The notes beneath the pieces are model-generated. The model saw only the letters and a list, made by a program, of their open reading frames with translations, was not told the origin of the DNA and ran no database searches. Shown piece after piece: positions 46,136-55,128 of a stretch of DNA of 64,000 nt. How positions within the stretch are numbered: position 1 is the first letter of the stretch; every line of letters begins with the position of its first letter. A program made the translations under genes and the position numbers. Where the stretch lies: contig CAWGSF010000001.1 in assembly GCA_963825255.1 (NCBI GenBank), positions 124,001 through 188,000 of the forward strand. Direction: 5' to 3'. Source of the DNA: JAIBJN01 sp963825255. GTDB lineage: Bacteria > Actinomycetota > Thermoleophilia > Gaiellales > Gaiellaceae.

Positions 46136-47384
46136 GGTGGCGCTCGGCCTGGGCCGAGCCGAGTTCGAAGGCGTCGTGGAGAGCGCGGACGGTGCGCTCG
46201 ACGGCCTCGTGCGGGAGGTAGAAGGCGATCTTGATGGGCGACGTGGCCACGAGCGTCGGCTCGACGCCGAGCTCCTGAAGGGTGGCGAAGGTCCGGGCGG
46301 CGACACCCGGGTGGCTCTTCATGCCGGCGCCGACGACGCTCACCTTCCCGAGCCCGTCTCGCTCCTTGTAACGGGCGCCGAGGCCGGCAAGCGCGGCCTC
46401 CGCGTGGGCCCGGTCCTCGACCGGGGCGGAGAAGACGATGCGCGAGTCCATCTGGATGATCGTGTCGACGTTCACCTCCGCAGCGGCGAGCGCGGAGAAG
46501 AGGTCGGCCGGCGAGACGCCCTCGACCTCGAAGACCAGCTCCTCGACCGTGTGCGTCACGCCTGAGATGAGCGCTTTCTCCAGCATCCGCGCGTCCTCCT
46601 CCCTGATCCAGGTGCCCGGCTCGTAGGTGAACGTCGAGCGGACGTGGATCATCACGCCGTGGTTGCGTGCGAACTCGACCGAGCGTAGCGCAAGCACCTT
46701 TGCGCCCGAGGCCGCCATCTCGAGCATCTCCTCGTAGCTGACCGCGTGGAGCTTCTGCGCCTCCGGGACGATCCGCGGATCGGCCGTGAAGACGCCGTCG
46801 ACGTCCGTGTAGATCTCGCAGGCGTCCGCGCCGAGGGCGGCGACGAGCGCGACCGCAGTCGTGTCGGAGCCTCCTCGCCCGAGCGTCGTCACGTCGTACT
46901 CCGTCGAGACTCCCTGGAACCCGGCGACGAGCACGATCCGGTCCTCGTCGAGCGCCTGATGGATGCGGTGGGCCTTGACCTCGACGATCTTCGCCTTCCC
47001 GTGGACGGTGTCCGTGACGATCCCCGCCTGCGACCCCGTCAGGGAGATCGCGTCGAGGCCGAGATCGGAGATGGCCATGGCGACGAGCGCGCAGGAGATG
47101 CGTTCGCCCACCGACGTGAGCATGTCGAGCTCCCGCGGTTTCGGGGTCGGCGAGACCTCGTGTGCGAGTGCGAGGAGCTCGTCCGTATGCTGGCCCATCG
47201 CGGAGATGACCGCGACGACGCGGAACCCCGAGCGCTTGGTCGCCACGAGGCGCTCGGCGACGCGGCGGATCTTCTCCGGGTCGGCGACGGACGTGCCGCC
47301 GAACTTCATGACGATCGTGCCGGTCCCCGCCTTCGGCTCGGCCGGCTCGACCTCGGGGAGCGTCTCGTACGCTGTCTCCGTCAT
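46128..47384 (-). CDS. lysC: Aspartate kinase
   Basis: A 418-residue aspartokinase. Catalytic part: IVMKFGGTSVADPEKIRRVA, VVAVISAMGQHTDELLALA, TSVGERISCALVA, LTGSQAGIVTDT and TTLGRGGSDTTAVALVAALG, with TDVDGVFTADPRIVPEA for nucleotide. Two C-terminal ACT domains (GVSPADLFSALAAAEVNVDT and KVSVVGAGMKSHPGVAARTF) bind lysine and/or threonine for feedback. In Actinobacteria an internal start often makes a separate beta subunit from the ACT part; a possible internal GTG was not examined. A 15-residue Glu/Pro-rich tail precedes the kinase. Confidence 0.94.
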   Translation of the reverse strand: MTETAYETLPEVEPAEPKAGTGTIVMKFGGTSVADPEKIRRVAERLVATKRSGFRVVAVISAMGQHTDELLALAHEVSPTPKPRELDMLTSVGERISCALVAMAISDLGLDAISLTGSQAGIVTDTVHGKAKIVEVKAHRIHQALDEDRIVLVAGFQGVSTEYDVTTLGRGGSDTTAVALVAALGADACEIYTDVDGVFTADPRIVPEAQKLHAVSYEEMLEMAASGAKVLALRSVEFARNHGVMIHVRSTFTYEPGTWIREEDARMLEKALISGVTHTVEELVFEVEGVSPADLFSALAAAEVNVDTIIQMDSRIVFSAPVEDRAHAEAALAGLGARYKERDGLGKVSVVGAGMKSHPGVAARTFATLQELGVEPTLVATSPIKIAFYLPHEAVERTVRALHDAFELGSAQAERHHD

Positions 47385-47413
47385 GCCGCCGATTGTACGG
47401 ACCGGGGTGGCGG

Positions 47414-48091
47414 CTACCAGATTCCCGGGACGAGACGGGAGGTTCGCGCCTCGTGGCGGCGATACGGCTCCCCGAGCTGCCTCTCCAGCTCGCGCTCCTC
47501 GACCCGGATCCGGGGGAAATGGCCGAGAAACGGGACGACCACGAGCGCGGCGATGCCGAGCCAGTTGGCGAGCGCGATCCCGACGCCGAGCGCGACGAGG
47601 AGGTTCCCCGCGTAGGCGGGATGGCGGATGCGTCGATAGGGGCCGTCCTCGACGACGGTGTGTCCCTCCTGGACGACGACGTCGCGTCGGAAGAAGCGGC
47701 CCAGCGTCGCCACCCCCCAGACCCGGAGCGCCAGTCCGGCCGCGCAGAGCGCGACTCCCAGGACGACCCAGATCCAGCCGTCCCCGGGCAGCGTGAGGCC
47801 GGGAAGACTGCGCGCGGCCAGCACCGCGAGCAGCAGGCCTGCGAGCATCCCCAGCACGAGGATCGTCTTCGTGCGGCGGTCCTGCTCGGCCTTCCCCGGA
47901 GTCCGGGTGGTCGCCACCTCGACGAACGCCTGCGCCGCGACGCGGGCGCGCGATGACGACCTGGCGCCGTGGCCGAGCTCTGTCTCCACGCGCTCGTGCG
48001 CGGTGACCGCCCATTCGGCCACGAGGCCGCCGAGCAGAGTGGCGACGAGGAGGCCCGTCGCGGCTCCGTGCTCCTCGAGGAACGGCTTCAC
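47414..48091 (-). CDS. Isoprenylcysteine carboxyl methyltransferase-like membrane methyltransferase
   Basis: A 225-residue membrane protein with four to five helices and the ICMT/PEMT C-terminal signature: VVEDGPYRRIRHPAYAGNLL, then FPRIRVEERELERQLGEPY. Bacterial members methylate lipids or small thiols with SAM; the true substrate is unknown. The long N-terminal loop (RSSSRARVAAQAFVEVATTR) is unusual. Promoter-like boxes and a hairpin lie in the 92 bp upstream. Confidence 0.8.
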   Translation of the reverse strand: MKPFLEEHGAATGLLVATLLGGLVAEWAVTAHERVETELGHGARSSSRARVAAQAFVEVATTRTPGKAEQDRRTKTILVLGMLAGLLLAVLAARSLPGLTLPGDGWIWVVLGVALCAAGLALRVWGVATLGRFFRRDVVVQEGHTVVEDGPYRRIRHPAYAGNLLVALGVGIALANWLGIAALVVVPFLGHFPRIRVEERELERQLGEPYRRHEARTSRLVPGIW

Positions 48092-48110
48092 GGAAAGGTG
48101 TCCTTAAGAC

Positions 48111-48146
48111 GTTGAACCGACCGACCCGAAGGCCGCCCGGTTCAAC
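48111..48146. promoter_or_regulatory. 9-bp-arm inverted repeat in the leader of the ICMT-like gene
   Basis: GTTGAACCG at 48111-48119 and CGGTTCAAC at 48138-48146 are perfect complements around 18 nt. On the minus strand it lies just after the predicted transcription start of the ICMT-like gene and after the end of recR, so it could be an operator, a leader hairpin or a recR terminator. Confidence 0.45.
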
Positions 48147-48154
48147 GCGAGCAC

Positions 48155-48182
48155 TCTATACGGATCCCGCGGAGGAATGCAA
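48155..48182 (-). promoter_or_regulatory. Candidate promoter of the ICMT-like gene
   Basis: On the minus strand TTGCAT (48182-48177) and TATAGA (48160-48155) are 16 bp apart, four and five matches to the sigma-70 type consensus. They lie just downstream of the recR stop and upstream of the inverted repeat. Confidence 0.4.
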
Positions 48183-48183
48183 G

Positions 48184-48774
48184 TCACATGTCCCGGCGGC
48201 CCGCGAGGGCCCGCCCGAGCGTCACCTCGTCGGCGTACTCGAGGTCGCCGCCGACCGGGAGGCCGCTCGCCAGCCGCGTCACCCGCGTCTGCCCGCGCAG
48301 CCGGTCGGCGATGTAGGCGGCGGTCGCCTCGCCCGTCATGTTGGGGTTCGTGGCGAGGACGACCTCCTCGACCCCGTTGCGGCCCACGCGGGCGAGGAGC
48401 TCGTCGATGCGGAGGTGCTGCGGCTCGACGCCGTCGAGCGGTGACAGCGCTCCGCCGAGCACGTGGTAGACGCCGCGGTACTCGTGCGTGCGCTCGAGCG
48501 ACAGGACGTCCGCCGGCTGCTCGACGACGCAGATCAGCGTCTTGTCGCGGCGCGCGTCGAGGCAGATCACGCAGAGCTCCTCCTCCGTGAGGTTCCCGCA
48601 CTCGCGGCAGAAGCCGATCCGTGCCTTCACCTCGCGGATCGCGTCGGCGAGGGCCAGGGCCTCCTCGTCCGACACCCGCAGCAGATGGAACGCGAGCCGC
48701 TGCGCCGTGCGCGTGCCGATGCCGGGCAGGCGCGACAGCTGGGCGATCAGGTTCTCGACGACGGGGCTGAACAC
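48184..48774 (-). CDS. recR: Recombination mediator RecR
   Basis: A 196-residue RecR. Helix-hairpin-helix LSRLPGIGTRTAQRLAFHLL, zinc finger ARIGFCRECGNLTEEELCVI CLD-type four cysteines, and Toprim domain CVVEQPADVLSLERTHEYRG, YHVLGGALSPLDGVEPQHLR and TNPNMTGEATAAYIADRL are all present. It loads RecA at gapped DNA with RecFO. The GTG start (V-F-S-P-V-V-E-N-L) is where the family begins. The order dnaX-ybaB-recR is the common bacterial operon, but here 173 bp with a repeat element separate ybaB and recR. Confidence 0.95.
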   Translation of the reverse strand: MFSPVVENLIAQLSRLPGIGTRTAQRLAFHLLRVSDEEALALADAIREVKARIGFCRECGNLTEEELCVICLDARRDKTLICVVEQPADVLSLERTHEYRGVYHVLGGALSPLDGVEPQHLRIDELLARVGRNGVEEVVLATNPNMTGEATAAYIADRLRGQTRVTRLASGLPVGGDLEYADEVTLGRALAGRRDM

Positions 48775-48796
48775 TAGTGCCTCGCCCGGCAACGAC

Positions 48797-48918
48797 CGGC
48801 GCGCTCTGTGCGGCTGCAGAGCTTCGCCATGCTTCGTCCTCGGTCGCCCACGTGCTACCAGCACGCGGGCTCCCTGCGTCCTTGCTTGCTCGCTCTTCGC
48901 GCGCCAGAGACGCGCGCC
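48797..48918 (-). repeat. Intergenic structured repeat, copy 3 (core only)
   Basis: On the minus strand the core GCAAGGACGCAGGGAGC (48869-48885) and GGGCGACCGAGGA (48838-48850) flank a hairpin with arms CGTGCT/AGCACG, different in sequence from copies 1 and 2 but still fully paired. Outer arms GGCGCGC..CTCTG and CAGAG..GCGCGCC also pair. The terminal inverted repeats of copies 1 and 2 are absent. It fills most of the 173 bp between ybaB and recR. Confidence 0.7.
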
Positions 48919-48947
48919 GTCAGGCGAAGCACACGCCCGCATTGTGC

Positions 48948-49268
48948 CTACATGCCCGGCAGGCCCAGGCCCTTGAGGCCGCCGGTGACGCCGCCGAGCT
49001 TCGACTGCGCGAGCTCCTGCGCGTTGCGAAGCGCCTCGTTGACCCCGGCGAGGACGAGGTCCTCGAGCGTCTCGGGGTCCTCGGGATCGATCGCCTCGGG
49101 GGAGATCTTGATGCCGACGATCTCGCCGGCGCCGCTCGCCGTGACGGTCACCATCCCGCCGCCGACGGACGCCTCGACGCGCTCGTTCGCGAGCTCGGCC
49201 TGCGCCTTCACCATCTCGTCCTGCATCTGCTGGACCTGCTGGAGCATCTTGTTCATGTCCATTGACAC
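48948..49268 (-). CDS. ybaB: YbaB/EbfC nucleoid-associated protein
   Basis: A 106-residue YbaB-family DNA-binding protein. NKMLQQVQQMQDEMVKAQAE is the dimerising helix; VEASVGGGMVTVTASGAGEI and SPEAIDPEDPETLEDLVLAG form the core; the Gly-rich tail (GGVTGGLKGLGLPGM) is typical. It binds DNA as a tweezer-like dimer. Just downstream of dnaX (3-bp gap) as in many bacteria. Confidence 0.93.
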   Translation of the reverse strand: MSMDMNKMLQQVQQMQDEMVKAQAELANERVEASVGGGMVTVTASGAGEIVGIKISPEAIDPEDPETLEDLVLAGVNEALRNAQELAQSKLGGVTGGLKGLGLPGM

Positions 49269-49271
49269 GGC

Positions 49272-50889
49272 TTACTCGCCTTCCTTCCCGATCTCGCGGG
49301 CATCGAACGTCGTCTTCATGAGGGAGATGATCTCCTCCTCGGTCGCGGGCTCGTCCTCGACCTCGGCCTCCTCGACGGCTCCCTCGCCCAGCTCGAACGC
49401 GAGGACCAGCCGTCTGCCGGTGACGTCGTGGAGCACGCCGGCGAGGACGTCGGCGTTCTTCGGCTCCTCCGCGAGGCCGCGGTGGAACGAGGCGGACGGA
49501 GGGAACTCGAGCACGAGCCGGCCCTCGTCGAGCGCGACCGGCCGTGCCTCGGTGAGCACCGAGTAGGTAGGGATCGAGCGCTCGGAGACCGCCTGGAGGA
49601 TCGTCGACTTCCACGCCGCCTGGATGTCGTCGAGCTCGAGCGGCGGCCCCTCCTCGGCCGAGACGGCGGTCGCCGGCGTCTCGGCGGGCTGCTCGGGCTC
49701 GGGCGCCTCGCGCCTGCCGATGCGTCTCCGCGGGCCGGTGGGGCTCCCCGCGGACGCGGCTCTCGAGCTGCTCGAGCCGGTAGGCCGTCGACTCGCGCGA
49801 GAGGTCGGCGCCCGGGCGGGTCACCTTGACGAGGGCGAGCTCGAGCGGGAGCCGGGGATCGCCGCCCTGCCGCACGTCGTCGACGGCGACGTGGAGGAGG
49901 TCGATGAGCCTGAGCACCTCCGGCTCGGCGAGCTGGTTCGCCTGGGAGCGGAGCCGGTCACGCGTCTCCGGCGTCACCGGGAGCGAGTCGGGCACCTCGC
50001 CCATGTGCTGGACGAGGAGGAGGTGGCGGAGGTGCTCGAGCAGGTCCGTGACGAGCCTGGCGAGGTCCTGGCCCTGGTCGGCGAGCTCCTCGACGAACGC
50101 GAGGAGGCCGGCCGTGTCGCGGTCGACGATGAGGTCGCAGAGGCGGAAGAGCGCCTCCTCCTCGACCGCGCCGAGGAGCTGCAGGACCGCCTGGACGGTC
50201 ACCTTGCCGTCGGTCGCCGCCGCGAGCTGGTCGAGCGTCGAGACCGCGTCGCGGAAGCTCCCGCGCGCGCTCCGGGCGATGAGCGAGAGCGCTGCGTCCG
50301 GAGCCTCGATCCCCTCGCCGTCGGCGACCGTGCGCAGGAGCTTCGTCAGCTCGGCGAGGCGCGGCCGCGCGAAGAGGAAGGTCTGACAGCGCGAGCGAAC
50401 CGTCGGGAGCATCTTCCCGAGGTCGGTCGTGCAGAAGATGAAGACGAGGTGGGGCGGGGGCTCCTCGATCAGCTTCAGGAGCGCGTTGAACGCGGCGTCG
50501 GTGAGCTGGTGCGCCTCGTCGAGGATGTACACCTTGAAGCGGCCCTCGACCGGCTGGAGGACGACGTGCTCGCGGATCTCGCGGACGTCGTCGATCCCGC
50601 GCTGGCTCGCAGCGTCCATCTCGACGACGTCGAGCGACGTCCCGGCGGCGATGGTGACGCACGAGTTGCAGGTCTTGTCCGGCGTCGCCGTCGGCCCCTG
50701 CTCGCAGTTGAGCGCCTTGGCGAGGATGCGGGCGAGCGACGTCTTCCCGGTCCCGCGCGGGCCCGCGAAGAGGTAGGCCTGCCGCACCTGGTCGTGCGCG
50801 ATCGCGTTGCGGAGCGTGCGCACGACCGCCTCCTGCCCGACCACCTCGTCGAAGTCCTGCGGCCGGTACTTCCTGTAGAGCGCAGTCAC
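49272..50889 (-). CDS. dnaX: DNA polymerase III subunit gamma/tau (one frameshift)
   Basis: About 539 residues. Clamp-loader ATPase: MTALYRKYRPQDFDEVVGQE, Walker A in LFAGPRGTGKTSLARILAKA, zinc cysteines CNSCVTIAAG, Walker B YILDEAHQLT, sensor SRCQTFLFARP and GSFRDAVSTLDQLA. After the collar (QGGDPRLPLELALVKVTRPG) the frame shifts near 49735 in a GC run, and the C-terminal domain IQAAWKST and VLTEARPVALDEGRLVLEF continues to the TAA at 49272. The GTG start lies 160 bp from the SRP RNA end, with two hairpins between. Confidence 0.92.
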
Positions 50890-50920
50890 GTGGTGCCCAT
50901 GCTAAAGGAGGAGGGGGCGA

Positions 50921-50984
50921 GGGGAACCAGGGGTTCCCCAAGGGAAGGAGGGAGCCCACGAGGGAACCATGGGTTCCCTCGTGG
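50921..50984. terminator. Two adjacent GGAACC/GGTTCC hairpins between SRP RNA and dnaX
   Basis: The first is GGGGAACC-agg-GGTTCCCC (50921-50939). The second is a 13-bp perfect repeat with arms CCACGAGGGAACC and GGTTCCCTCGTGG around ATG (50956-50984). On the minus strand they follow the SRP RNA and precede dnaX, so they may end the RNA transcript. More GGTTCC/GGAACC copies occur up to 51236. Confidence 0.55.
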
Positions 50985-51048
50985 TATGCCCGGTCGCGCA
51001 CCCTCCGTCGAGGACGTTCTCGAAGCGGTGCCAGCGACGCTCGCTCGA

Positions 51049-51144
51049 GCCAGGTTGCCCCGCGGCACCCGGGAAAGACCACTTAGCGCTGCTTCCTCCC
51101 GGATCTGACGCGGTTCGTAGGTTCCCGGTGCGCGGAACCTGGCC
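51049..51144 (-). ncRNA. ffs: Signal recognition particle RNA (4.5S type)
   Basis: On the minus strand the invariant domain IV reads GTCAGATCCGGGAGGAAGCAGC (51109-51088), close to the universal GUCAGGUCCGGAAGGAAGCAGC. The arms pair: GGCCAGGTTCC and GCGCACCGGGA on the 5' side with CCCGGGTGCCGCGG and CAACCTGGC on the 3' side. Length about 96 nt. It binds Ffh and directs nascent membrane proteins to FtsY. Placement just upstream of dnaX is common in Gram-positive bacteria. The ends are set by the outer stem and are approximate. Confidence 0.85.
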
Positions 51145-51309
51145 GTCAACGCTCGCGTGCGCGAGCCCTTGCTTCGATCGCCACCCCCTCGGGAAAGGAG
51201 TTCGGCCCCGCTAGAGCGGATTGCGGGTTCAGGGAACCGCTAGCTCCCCACCTAGCGCGACCGGGCACGTCGATCGTAGCAAGTACGCCTCGGTACACTC
51301 GCCGTCTCG

Positions 51310-51381
51310 GGGCGCATAGCTCAGCGGGAGAGCGCCCGCTTCACACGCGGGAGGTCCCTGGTTCGATCCCAGGTGCGCCCA
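51310..51381 (+). tRNA. tRNA-Val (anticodon CAC)
   Basis: A complete cloverleaf: acceptor arm GGGCGCA/TGCGCCC, D-arm TAGCTCAGCGGGAGAGC, anticodon arm CCCGC-TTCACAC-GCGGG with anticodon CAC, variable loop AGGTC, and T-arm CCTGGTTCGATCCCAGG, with discriminator A. CCA is not encoded. A 25-nt fragment of it recurs at 55357. Confidence 0.95.
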
Positions 51382-51471
51382 CTGCACTGCGTCGAACTGT
51401 CTGTCTGCAGGTTTGGGTGCGGACCCAGCCAGGCCGACTGTACGCGGTCTGGCTGGGTCCGTTGATCGCGG

Positions 51472-53268
51472 TTACTTGAACTGGAACTCGGCCATGCGGT
51501 TGCTCGCGCCGTCCGCGAGGTTGAGTCGCATCACGCGGCACTGCCCGGCGTAGGTCTTCGGCGTCTTCCAGTTGAACTGCCAGTTGCCGTTGCCCTGGTA
51601 CTGCAGGCCTGAGCTGCCCGCGTACGTCTCGATCGCGTCCTGGGGATCCGACGAGTCACAGGTCAGGCTTCCCGAGGTGATGCTCGAGAAGCTCGCCGGG
51701 TTGGCGACGCCTACCCCGAAGTAGTCGGTGATCCGCCACTTGACCGGGATCGTCTGACCGGCCTTGGCGCTGTTCACCGTCGGCAGGTTGTCGATCGGCT
51801 GGAAGAAGCCCTGGAACGCGTAGCCCACGCTGTAGGTGCAGGACACGCTCGTCGAGTTGCCCGCCTCGTCGAAGCCGGTCAGCTGCACCGAATGCGACCC
51901 GGGCGACGAGGTGCCCACGAGCGCGCTCACGGGCTCTCGGCCGGTCCCGAGCCGCCGTCGGAAACGGTGGCCGACACGAGGGCCCCAGGCTGGTTCAGGA
52001 GGAAGGCGGCGGGGTTGCAGGTGACCGTCGGATCGGTGACGTCGCTCGAGACCGACGCTCGACTCGCCGGCGGGGAGCACGGTCGGCGTGCCGTCGACGA
52101 TCACCGTGATGCCTGTCGGGCCGAGATTCTCGACGCTGTAGAAGGTGCCGCCCTCGTCTGTCACCTTGGCCGTGCCTCCCGCGGGAACGGAGACGACGAC
52201 TCCGGTGCCGAGCACGATCTCGGCCGAGCCCTCGACAACCTCCAGGGTCACGCTTCCGCAGGTGACGACGATCTCGCTCCCGCCCGAGATCTGGATCGTG
52301 AACCCGCAGACGGTGAACGACGCCTCGACGCCGCTCGGTCCGGAGACCGTGATCTTGACCCCGTCGCCGGAGTCGTCCGCGTCGGAGACGAGCACGTCGA
52401 GCCCGTTCGCGTCCGTGATCGAGCCCGAGGTGCCGGACCCGTCGTCAAAGGCTCCGGCCCCGACGTCGATCGAGTCCTCGACACCGTCGGCGTCGTCGTC
52501 GGCGCTCGCCGCGGCGACGGTCACGCACGCCGAGAACTCGGAGGTGTTGTTCCCCTCGTCGGTCGCCGTGGCTGTCACCACCGCGCCCGGCGCGACGGAA
52601 ACGGGAAGCTCGACAGAGAACGGCGCGAGCCCGGAGCCGTTGGTCGTCTCCGACGTCGCGCCCAGGAACACCTCGCCTTCGCCGTAGCCGGACGGGTCGC
52701 AGGCCGGGCTCGAGAAGAACTCGATCCGGTAGGTCTCGTTCGCCTGCGAGGAGAGCGAGCCCTCGACGGTGGTCGTTCCGCCTTCCGCCGAGGCCGACGT
52801 CAGGTCGGGGAAGTTCTCGGAGCTCGTTCGCCCCCGCGTCCACGTCCCCGGGGTCGTTGGCGGTGACGCCGAACGCAACTGGTCGGGCGGCGCAGTCGCT
52901 TCCTCCAGATCGATCCCGAGGCCGAGCCCATCTACGGGGTCCGCCGTCGCGGCCCACGTCCCATCGATGGAGTTGCCGAGGATCGCGTTGCCGTTCGCGC
53001 CGGAGTCGACGTGATGACATCTGCGACCGTCCGCGCCTGTGAAGGTGTTGCCCGCCCCCGGAAGCCACACCCTCCGACGGTGTTGCCCGACCCAGTAGAT
53101 CCACACTCTGTATCCGAACGATGGGGCTACCGAGGGCCGGTGAACGAGTTGCCCGCGAGGACGTTGCCGGAGCCGGAGGCGAGGATTCGAACGGAGATGG
53201 CGGACCTCCTGGAAGAGGTTGCCCTCGGCCGGGGTCGTTCCCCCGATGACGTTGTCGTCGGACGCCAC
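51472..53268 (-). CDS. CSLREA/PxKF secreted protein, C-terminal part (frameshifted)
   Basis: Continuation of the gene beginning at 55128. It holds the second copy of the large repeated unit (NVIGGTTPAEGNLFQEVRH, then PDLTSASAEGGTTTVEGSLS, FSACVTVAAASADDDADGVE), a beta-rich middle with thrombospondin-like DDDADGVEDS and a FecR-like strand set (VTLEVVEGSAEIVLGTGVVV, VSVPAGGTAKVTDEGGTFYS). The C-terminal Ig/PxKF domain has SCTYSVGYAFQGFFQPIDNL and AKAGQTIPVKWRITDYFGVG. Several shifts near 51.95, 52.85 and 53.1-53.6 kb break the frame. PxKF domains are common at the ends of actinobacterial surface proteins. The function is unknown; cell-surface adhesion or matrix is plausible. Confidence 0.65.
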   Translation of the reverse strand: MASDDNVIGGTTPAEGNLFQEVRHLRSNPRLRLRQRPRGQLVHRPSVAPSFGYRVWIYWVGQHRRRVWLPGAGNTFTGADGRRCHHVDSGANGNAILGNSIDGTWAATADPVDGLGLGIDLEEATAPPDQLRSASPPTTPGTWTRGRTSSENFPDLTSASAEGGTTTVEGSLSSQANETYRIEFFSSPACDPSGYGEGEVFLGATSETTNGSGLAPFSVELPVSVAPGAVVTATATDEGNNTSEFSACVTVAAASADDDADGVEDSIDVGAGAFDDGSGTSGSITDANGLDVLVSDADDSGDGVKITVSGPSGVEASFTVCGFTIQISGGSEIVVTCGSVTLEVVEGSAEIVLGTGVVVSVPAGGTAKVTDEGGTFYSVENLGPTGITVIVDGTPTVLPAGESSVGLERRHRSDGHLQPRRLPPEPAWGPRVGHRFRRRLGTGREPVSALVGTSSPGSHSVQLTGFDEAGNSTSVSCTYSVGYAFQGFFQPIDNLPTVNSAKAGQTIPVKWRITDYFGVGVANPASFSSITSGSLTCDSSDPQDAIETYAGSSGLQYQGNGNWQFNWKTPKTYAGQCRVMRLNLADGASNRMAEFQFK

Positions 53269-55024
53269 GTTGATGCCTCGCTGTGTCGGGACTGGAAAGC
53301 TGACCGCTGGGATAGCCGAAGGAGTTGCAGGTCAGCCGTGTCCGGTCGGCTCCCGGCGCGCAGGTCGACCGCAGGTCCCCGTCGAGCTGCCTGTCGCGAA
53401 GCGAAGTCCGCTGATGGCCGTATCGGGCGCTTCCACCGGCAACGCCGAGATAGAGTCGCGAAGCGTGCGTCGACGTGAATCTCGACCGTGGCCCGCCCGG
53501 ACAACCGCCGAAGTCGGGCTGGGTCGTCCCGTCGATGACGACCGGGTCGGCGACGACCGGCGTGTCTCCTCGCTGCGACAGACGCTGATGACGTGAGGAG
53601 CCGGCCCCGGGATGTCGAACGCGATCTCGGGGGTACCCGGCACCGCGTTTGCCTCCTGGATCGCCGCCTTGAGCGTGCAGGCGCCGGAGCCGTCGTCGCA
53701 GACGCCGTCGCCGGCGTTGGCGTCGTCCGCCCATTCCGTCGTGTCGACGGTGTACGTCACCCCGTCGTCACTGCCCAACGCGACGGTGACGCACGCCGAG
53801 AACTCGGAGGTGTTGTTCCCCTCGTCGGTCGCCGTGGCCGTCACGACGTCGCCGGGCGCGACGGAAACGGGGAGCTCGGCCGTGAAGGGCACGAGCCCGG
53901 CCCCGTTGGTCGTCTCCGAGGTCGCGCCCAGGAACACCTCGCCTTCGCCGTAGCCGGACGGGTCGCAGGCCGGGCTCGAGAAGAACTCGATCCGGTAGGT
54001 CTCGTTCGCCTGCGAGGAGAGCGAGCCCTCGACGGTGGTCGTTCCGCCTTCCGCCGAGGCCGACGTCAGGTCGGGGAAGTTCTGGAGGTCGTTCGCCCCC
54101 GCGTCCACGTCGCCGGGGTCGTTCGCGGTGACGCCGAACGCCAACTGGTCGGGCGGCGGCAACCCCGTCGCTTCCTCCAGATCGATCCCGAGGCCGGCTC
54201 CATTCTGCACGGGGTCCACCGTCGCGGCCCGCGTCCCCTCGATGGAGTTGCCGAGGATCGCGTTGCCGCTCGCGCCCGGGTCGACGATGACAGCTGCACC
54301 GTCCGCGCCTGTGAAGGTGTTGCCCGCCCCCGGAAGCACCCCTCCGACGGTGTTGCCCGACCCGTAGATCCACACTGTGTATCCGAACGTGGGGCTCGGG
54401 CCGGTGAACGAGTTGCCCGCGAGGACGTTGCCGGAGCCGGAGGCGAGGATCCGAACGGAGTGGCGGACCTCCTGGAAGAGGTTGCCCTCGGCTGGGGTCG
54501 TTCCCCCGATGACGTTGTCGTCGGACGCCACGTTGATGCCTCGCTGTGTCGGGAATGGAAAGCCGCCGCTGGAATAGCCGAAGGAGTTGCAGGTCAGCCG
54601 TGTCCGGTCGGCTCCCGGGCGCAGGTCGACCACAGGCCCCATGAGCTCCTTCGCGAAGTGAAGTCCGCTGATGGCCGTATCGGGCGCTTCCACCGGAAAC
54701 GCCGAGATAGAGCGCGGTGCATCGACGCGAATCTCGACCGTGGCACCGCCCGGGCAACCGCCGAAGTCGGGCTGGGTCGTCCCGTCGATCACGACCGGGT
54801 CGGCGACGACCGGCTGTGTCTCCTCGCCGTCGAAGACCCTGATGACGTGAGGAGCCGGCCCCGGGATGTCGAACGCGATCTCATCGGTGCCAGGCACCGC
54901 GTTTGCCTCCTGGATCGCCGCCTTCAGCGTGCAGGCGCCGGAACCGTCGTCGCAGATGCCGTCGCCGACGTTGGCATCCTCCACCCACTCCGTCGTATCC
55001 ACGGTGAAGGTCACCCCGCTCACC
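52498..55024 (-). repeat. Tandem duplication of about 1.27 kb inside the CSLREA gene
   Basis: Two units lie head to tail, roughly 55024-53763 and 53762-52498. Landmark sequences recur about 1,265-1,267 bp apart, for example TCGCCGTAGCCGGACGGGTC near 52680 and 53945, with long stretches identical. Unit 1 is open throughout; unit 2 carries most of the frameshifts. Recent duplication plus uneven consensus quality across the repeat fits best. Confidence 0.8.
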
Positions 55025-55128
55025 TGTGCTCGGGCGGTGGTGTCGCCACCGATCGAGACCATCCCCGCCAGTGCCAGAATCAGGCCGAGCAAAAGCGTGG
55101 CAGCACGCGTCGTACGCCTCGACGTCAT
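53332..55128 (-). CDS. CSLREA-domain secreted beta-helix protein, N-terminal part
   Basis: The signal peptide MTSRRTTRAATLLLGLILAL is followed by a cut near ARA-QVSG, then a CSLREA-like start (FTVDTTEWVEDANVGDGICD, CTLKAAIQEANAVPGTDEIA) and parallel beta-helix turns (VRILASGSGNVLAGNSFTG, IYGSGNTVGGVLPGAGNTF, DPGASGNAILGNSIEG). A second CSLREA start at about 53.76 kb (VDTTEWADDANAGDGVCDDG) begins the repeated unit that runs into the C-terminal part. The start is the ATG at 55128; the longer frame to 55215 has no signal. I treat both parts as one gene of about 1,200 residues, broken in its second unit. Confidence 0.7.
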   Translation of the reverse strand: MTSRRTTRAATLLLGLILALAGMVSIGGDTTARAQVSGVTFTVDTTEWVEDANVGDGICDDGSGACTLKAAIQEANAVPGTDEIAFDIPGPAPHVIRVFDGEETQPVVADPVVIDGTTQPDFGGCPGGATVEIRVDAPRSISAFPVEAPDTAISGLHFAKELMGPVVDLRPGADRTRLTCNSFGYSSGGFPFPTQRGINVASDDNVIGGTTPAEGNLFQEVRHSVRILASGSGNVLAGNSFTGPSPTFGYTVWIYGSGNTVGGVLPGAGNTFTGADGAAVIVDPGASGNAILGNSIEGTRAATVDPVQNGAGLGIDLEEATGLPPPDQLAFGVTANDPGDVDAGANDLQNFPDLTSASAEGGTTTVEGSLSSQANETYRIEFFSSPACDPSGYGEGEVFLGATSETTNGAGLVPFTAELPVSVAPGDVVTATATDEGNNTSEFSACVTVALGSDDGVTYTVDTTEWADDANAGDGVCDDGSGACTLKAAIQEANAVPGTPEIAFDIPGPAPHVISVCRSEETRRSSPTRSSSTGRPSPTSAVVRAGHGRDSRRRTLRDSISALPVEAPDTAISGLRFATGSSTGTCGRPARREPTGHG

